Assembly (NCBI GenBank): GCA_949297205.1
Contig: CASFSH010000260.1
Coordinates: 1-7,803, forward strand
Reading direction: 5' to 3'
Origin: an uncultured Bacillota bacterium
GTDB taxonomy: Bacteria; Bacillota; Clostridia; UBA1381
DNA length: 7,803 nt
The first letter of the stretch is position 1, and each line of letters begins with the position of its first letter. This document shows, piece by piece, positions 5,859 through 7,803 of this stretch. The notes beneath the pieces are model-generated. The model saw only the letters and a list, made by a program, of their open reading frames with translations. It searched no databases and was not told where the DNA came from. Both the position numbers and the translations under genes were made by a program.

Positions 5859-7217
5859 TTACTTGCGGCGGTCCTTCCAGTTTTCCTTGTTTACCTGTCT
5901 TGCGCGGGCAATGGCAAGATTATTTTCGGGTACTGTGTCGGTAATGGTAGAGCCGGCGGCAGTATAACCTCCGTTTTCAACCGTTACGGGAGCAACCAGG
6001 TTTGTGTTGCAGCCGATAAAGCAGTCGTCGCCTATTGTTGTTCTGTACTTTTTCTTTCCGTCATAATTTACCGTAACCGTTCCGCAGCCGAAGTTTACAC
6101 GTTCGCCCACATCGGAGTCCCCTACATAGGTAAGATGAGATACCTTTGTGCCGTCTCCGATATTTGAATTTTTAAGCTCCACAAAATCTCCGATACGTGC
6201 CTTTTTACCTACATGGGTATTGGGTCTGATGTATGCAAAAGGACCTACCGTTGTGCCTTCATCAACGGTACATTCCAGTAGTACCGAGGATTGAATTGTA
6301 ACGTTGTCGGCAATTTGTGATGCAGTAATTTGTGTCCCTGAACCTATCGTGCAGTTACTGCCAATCTTTGACCCTGATTTTATATAAACATTGGGATAAA
6401 TAATTGTGTCATTTCCTATTTCAACATTATCCTCTATTATTGTGGTATCGGGAAGAATAAAGGTAACACCGTTTTTCATGTGTTCTTTAATAATTCTCTG
6501 CTGCATTATTTTTTCCGCTTCAGAGAGCTGTATTCTGTCGTTTATTCCTCTTATTTCGTCATTATCGGAAATTGCAAAGCCGCCGATTTTCTTTCCTTCC
6601 GACAGCAGAATTTCAAGAGTATCGGTAAGGTAATATTCGCCCTGTGCATTGTTTGGTGTAAGTTTTTCCAAAGCGCCCAGGAGGGCTTTTCCGTTAAATA
6701 CATACATTCCGGAATTTATTTCCTTTATCTTTTTTTCTTCATCACTTGCGTCTTTTTGTTCAACAATTTTTAAAACATTTCCGTCTTTGTCTCTTACAAT
6801 TCTTCCATAGCCTGTTGCGTCGTCAAGAATTGCGGTAATAACCGTTGCGCTGTTGCCGCTTTTTGCATGGTATTCTACGGCGCTTTGCATTGTTTCTGCC
6901 GTAATAAGGGGAGCGTCGCCTGTAAGAACCGTTATATATCCGTCATCAATAAATGAGGCGGCCTGCATAAGAGCATGACCAGTGCCCTTTTGTTCTGCCT
7001 GAATTGCATATTCGCATTTGTCGCCGATAATTTCTTTAACGGTATCCGCACCGTGTCCGATAACCGCAACAACCTTTTTTGCACCGGATTTTTTTGAAGC
7101 GTCTATAACCCAGCTTACCAGCTCCTTTCCGCATATTTTATGAAGAACCTTAGGAAGTGCGGATTTCATACGTGTCCCCATTCCTGCTGCCAGGATAATA
7201 CTTGTAAATTCTTTCAT
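5859..7217 (-). CDS. glmU: Bifunctional UDP-GlcNAc pyrophosphorylase / glucosamine-1-phosphate acetyltransferase
   Basis: GlmU acetylates glucosamine-1-phosphate with acetyl-CoA, then transfers UMP from UTP to give UDP-GlcNAc for peptidoglycan and wall polymers. The 452-residue protein is full length. The uridylyltransferase domain (about 1-228) has LAAGMGTRM (9-17), Lys23 in LPKVLH, and the metal ligands Asp101 (LTGDAPL) and Asn226 (GIND). A linker helix follows. From about 252 to 436 come isoleucine-patch hexapeptide repeats forming the left-handed beta-helix. Every acetyltransferase active-site residue I can align to E. coli is present: Arg331, Lys349, His361 (catalytic base), Tyr364, Asn375 and Lys390. 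The ATG at 7217 has GAAAGGA 10 nt upstream, and the gene starts 22 nt after the ribF stop, so the two are probably one transcript. In Bacillus, prs and ctc lie between glmU and pth; here pth follows directly. Confidence 0.97.
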   Translation of the reverse strand: MKEFTSIILAAGMGTRMKSALPKVLHKICGKELVSWVIDASKKSGAKKVVAVIGHGADTVKEIIGDKCEYAIQAEQKGTGHALMQAASFIDDGYITVLTGDAPLITAETMQSAVEYHAKSGNSATVITAILDDATGYGRIVRDKDGNVLKIVEQKDASDEEKKIKEINSGMYVFNGKALLGALEKLTPNNAQGEYYLTDTLEILLSEGKKIGGFAISDNDEIRGINDRIQLSEAEKIMQQRIIKEHMKNGVTFILPDTTIIEDNVEIGNDTIIYPNVYIKSGSKIGSNCTIGSGTQITASQIADNVTIQSSVLLECTVDEGTTVGPFAYIRPNTHVGKKARIGDFVELKNSNIGDGTKVSHLTYVGDSDVGERVNFGCGTVTVNYDGKKKYRTTIGDDCFIGCNTNLVAPVTVENGGYTAAGSTITDTVPENNLAIARARQVNKENWKDRRK

Positions 7218-7239
7218 AACTAAACATTCCTTTCAGAAA

Positions 7240-7803
7240 TTAATTTTTATCGGGTTTTTTCACACCTGAACTGATTAAATCGCTTTCAATCTGAAGCCGG
7301 AGTTCTTCGGGAGAATTGAATTTTTTTTCTTCTCTGATTTTCTTTGTAAACTGTACCGTAACAAATTTTCCGTATAAATCGCCGCTAAAATCGGCGATAT
7401 GTGCTTCAATGGTACGTATATCCGCATTAAACGTGGGATTTTTTCCGATATTGATAAGACACTTGTATTTCGAATCACCGACGGTTAAATATCCGGCATA
7501 CACACCGTCGGAAGGTAACAGCTTGTCTTTGTCATATTCCACATTGGCGGTGGGAAGACCTAATTTTCTGCCGTTTTGCTTTCCGTAAACCACATTGCCG
7601 CTTATTTCATAGTATCTTCCCAGAAATTTTGCAGCGGCGTCCACCTTTCCCTCAGTTATCATATTGCGTATCAATGTGCTTGATACGGGGATAGTATCAA
7701 TATCCACTTCTTTTATTATATTTATGTCAATATTTTTCTCATTGCCAAAAGCTTTTAAAAGGTCTGCATTGCCGGAGGCTTTATAGCCGAAAGTATAGTC
7801 AAA
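7240..7803 (-). CDS. ribF: Bifunctional riboflavin kinase / FAD synthetase, C-terminal part
   Basis: The frame is open to the right edge and encodes the last 187 residues of a protein normally about 300-315 long. The missing part includes the N-terminal nucleotidyltransferase HxGH site. RibF phosphorylates riboflavin to FMN and adenylates FMN to FAD. The visible part opens with FDYTFG, near the end of the adenylyltransferase domain, and contains PVSSTLIR (visible residues 39-46). The flavokinase domain follows (about 61-185), with GRKLGLPTANV (78-88), the nucleotide-binding PTAN motif, where Leu replaces the commoner Phe. The proposed catalytic Glu133 is in TIEAHIADF. The GTG at 7707 is only an internal valine, because conserved RibF sequence continues upstream of it. 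The gene ends 22 nt before glmU. ribF more often sits with truB and rbfA, so this neighbour is less usual. Confidence 0.95.
   Translation of the reverse strand, partial: FDYTFGYKASGNADLLKAFGNEKNIDINIIKEVDIDTIPVSSTLIRNMITEGKVDAAAKFLGRYYEISGNVVYGKQNGRKLGLPTANVEYDKDKLLPSDGVYAGYLTVGDSKYKCLINIGKNPTFNADIRTIEAHIADFSGDLYGKFVTVQFTKKIREEKKFNSPEELRLQIESDLISSGVKKPDKN

Noticed and set aside
6480..6773. Plus-strand open frames inside glmU (also 6406-6633)
   Set aside because: glmU is intact with all catalytic residues; these frames are antisense shadows of it.
7316..7588. Plus-strand open frame of 90 codons inside ribF
   Set aside because: Antisense to the conserved flavokinase domain, with no ribosome site or recognisable motif.
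1..7803. tRNA, rRNA, CRISPR arrays, transposase genes, toxin-antitoxin or defence genes
   Set aside because: None was seen on either strand by eye. Apart from the pth-mfd gap there is no non-coding stretch longer than about 70 nt.

Overview
The window is low-GC bacterial chromosome, most likely from an anaerobic Gram-positive of the class Clostridia (Ruminococcaceae/Oscillospiraceae-like). The grounds are AT-rich wobble positions, GAAAGGA-type ribosome binding sites, a PrsA-type foldase lipoprotein, and the pairing of pth with mfd that is typical of Firmicutes. The genus is an inference. No sequence search could be run.

All complete genes lie on the minus strand and read right to left: ribF (3' part only, cut by the right edge), glmU, pth, mfd, and a PrsA/parvulin lipoprotein gene. 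Gaps are 22 nt (ribF-glmU), 53 nt (glmU-pth), 381 nt (pth-mfd) and 50 nt (mfd-prsA). At the left edge the last 73 codons of a plus-strand metallophosphoesterase run convergently into the cluster. The two transcription units are separated by a strong hairpin terminator at 236-272 that works in both directions.

The genes are mostly housekeeping functions: FAD/FMN synthesis (ribF), UDP-GlcNAc supply for the cell wall (glmU), recycling of peptidyl-tRNA (pth), transcription-coupled repair (mfd) and folding of exported proteins (prsA). Compared with the Bacillus order glmU-prs-ctc-pth-fin-mfd-spoVT, the genes prs, ctc, fin and spoVT are absent here, and ribF has become the upstream neighbour.

The one stretch not explained by genes is the 381-nt pth-mfd gap. 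It holds a near-consensus sigma-A promoter on the PLUS strand (GTGACA-N18-TATAAT), which would transcribe away from mfd and antisense toward pth. Downstream is a dense series of inverted repeats, several of whose helices pair fully only in the plus-strand RNA because of G-U wobbles. I read this as a candidate structured non-coding RNA, or the remnant of a repeat or mobile element, of unknown family. It is the best lead in an otherwise ordinary region.
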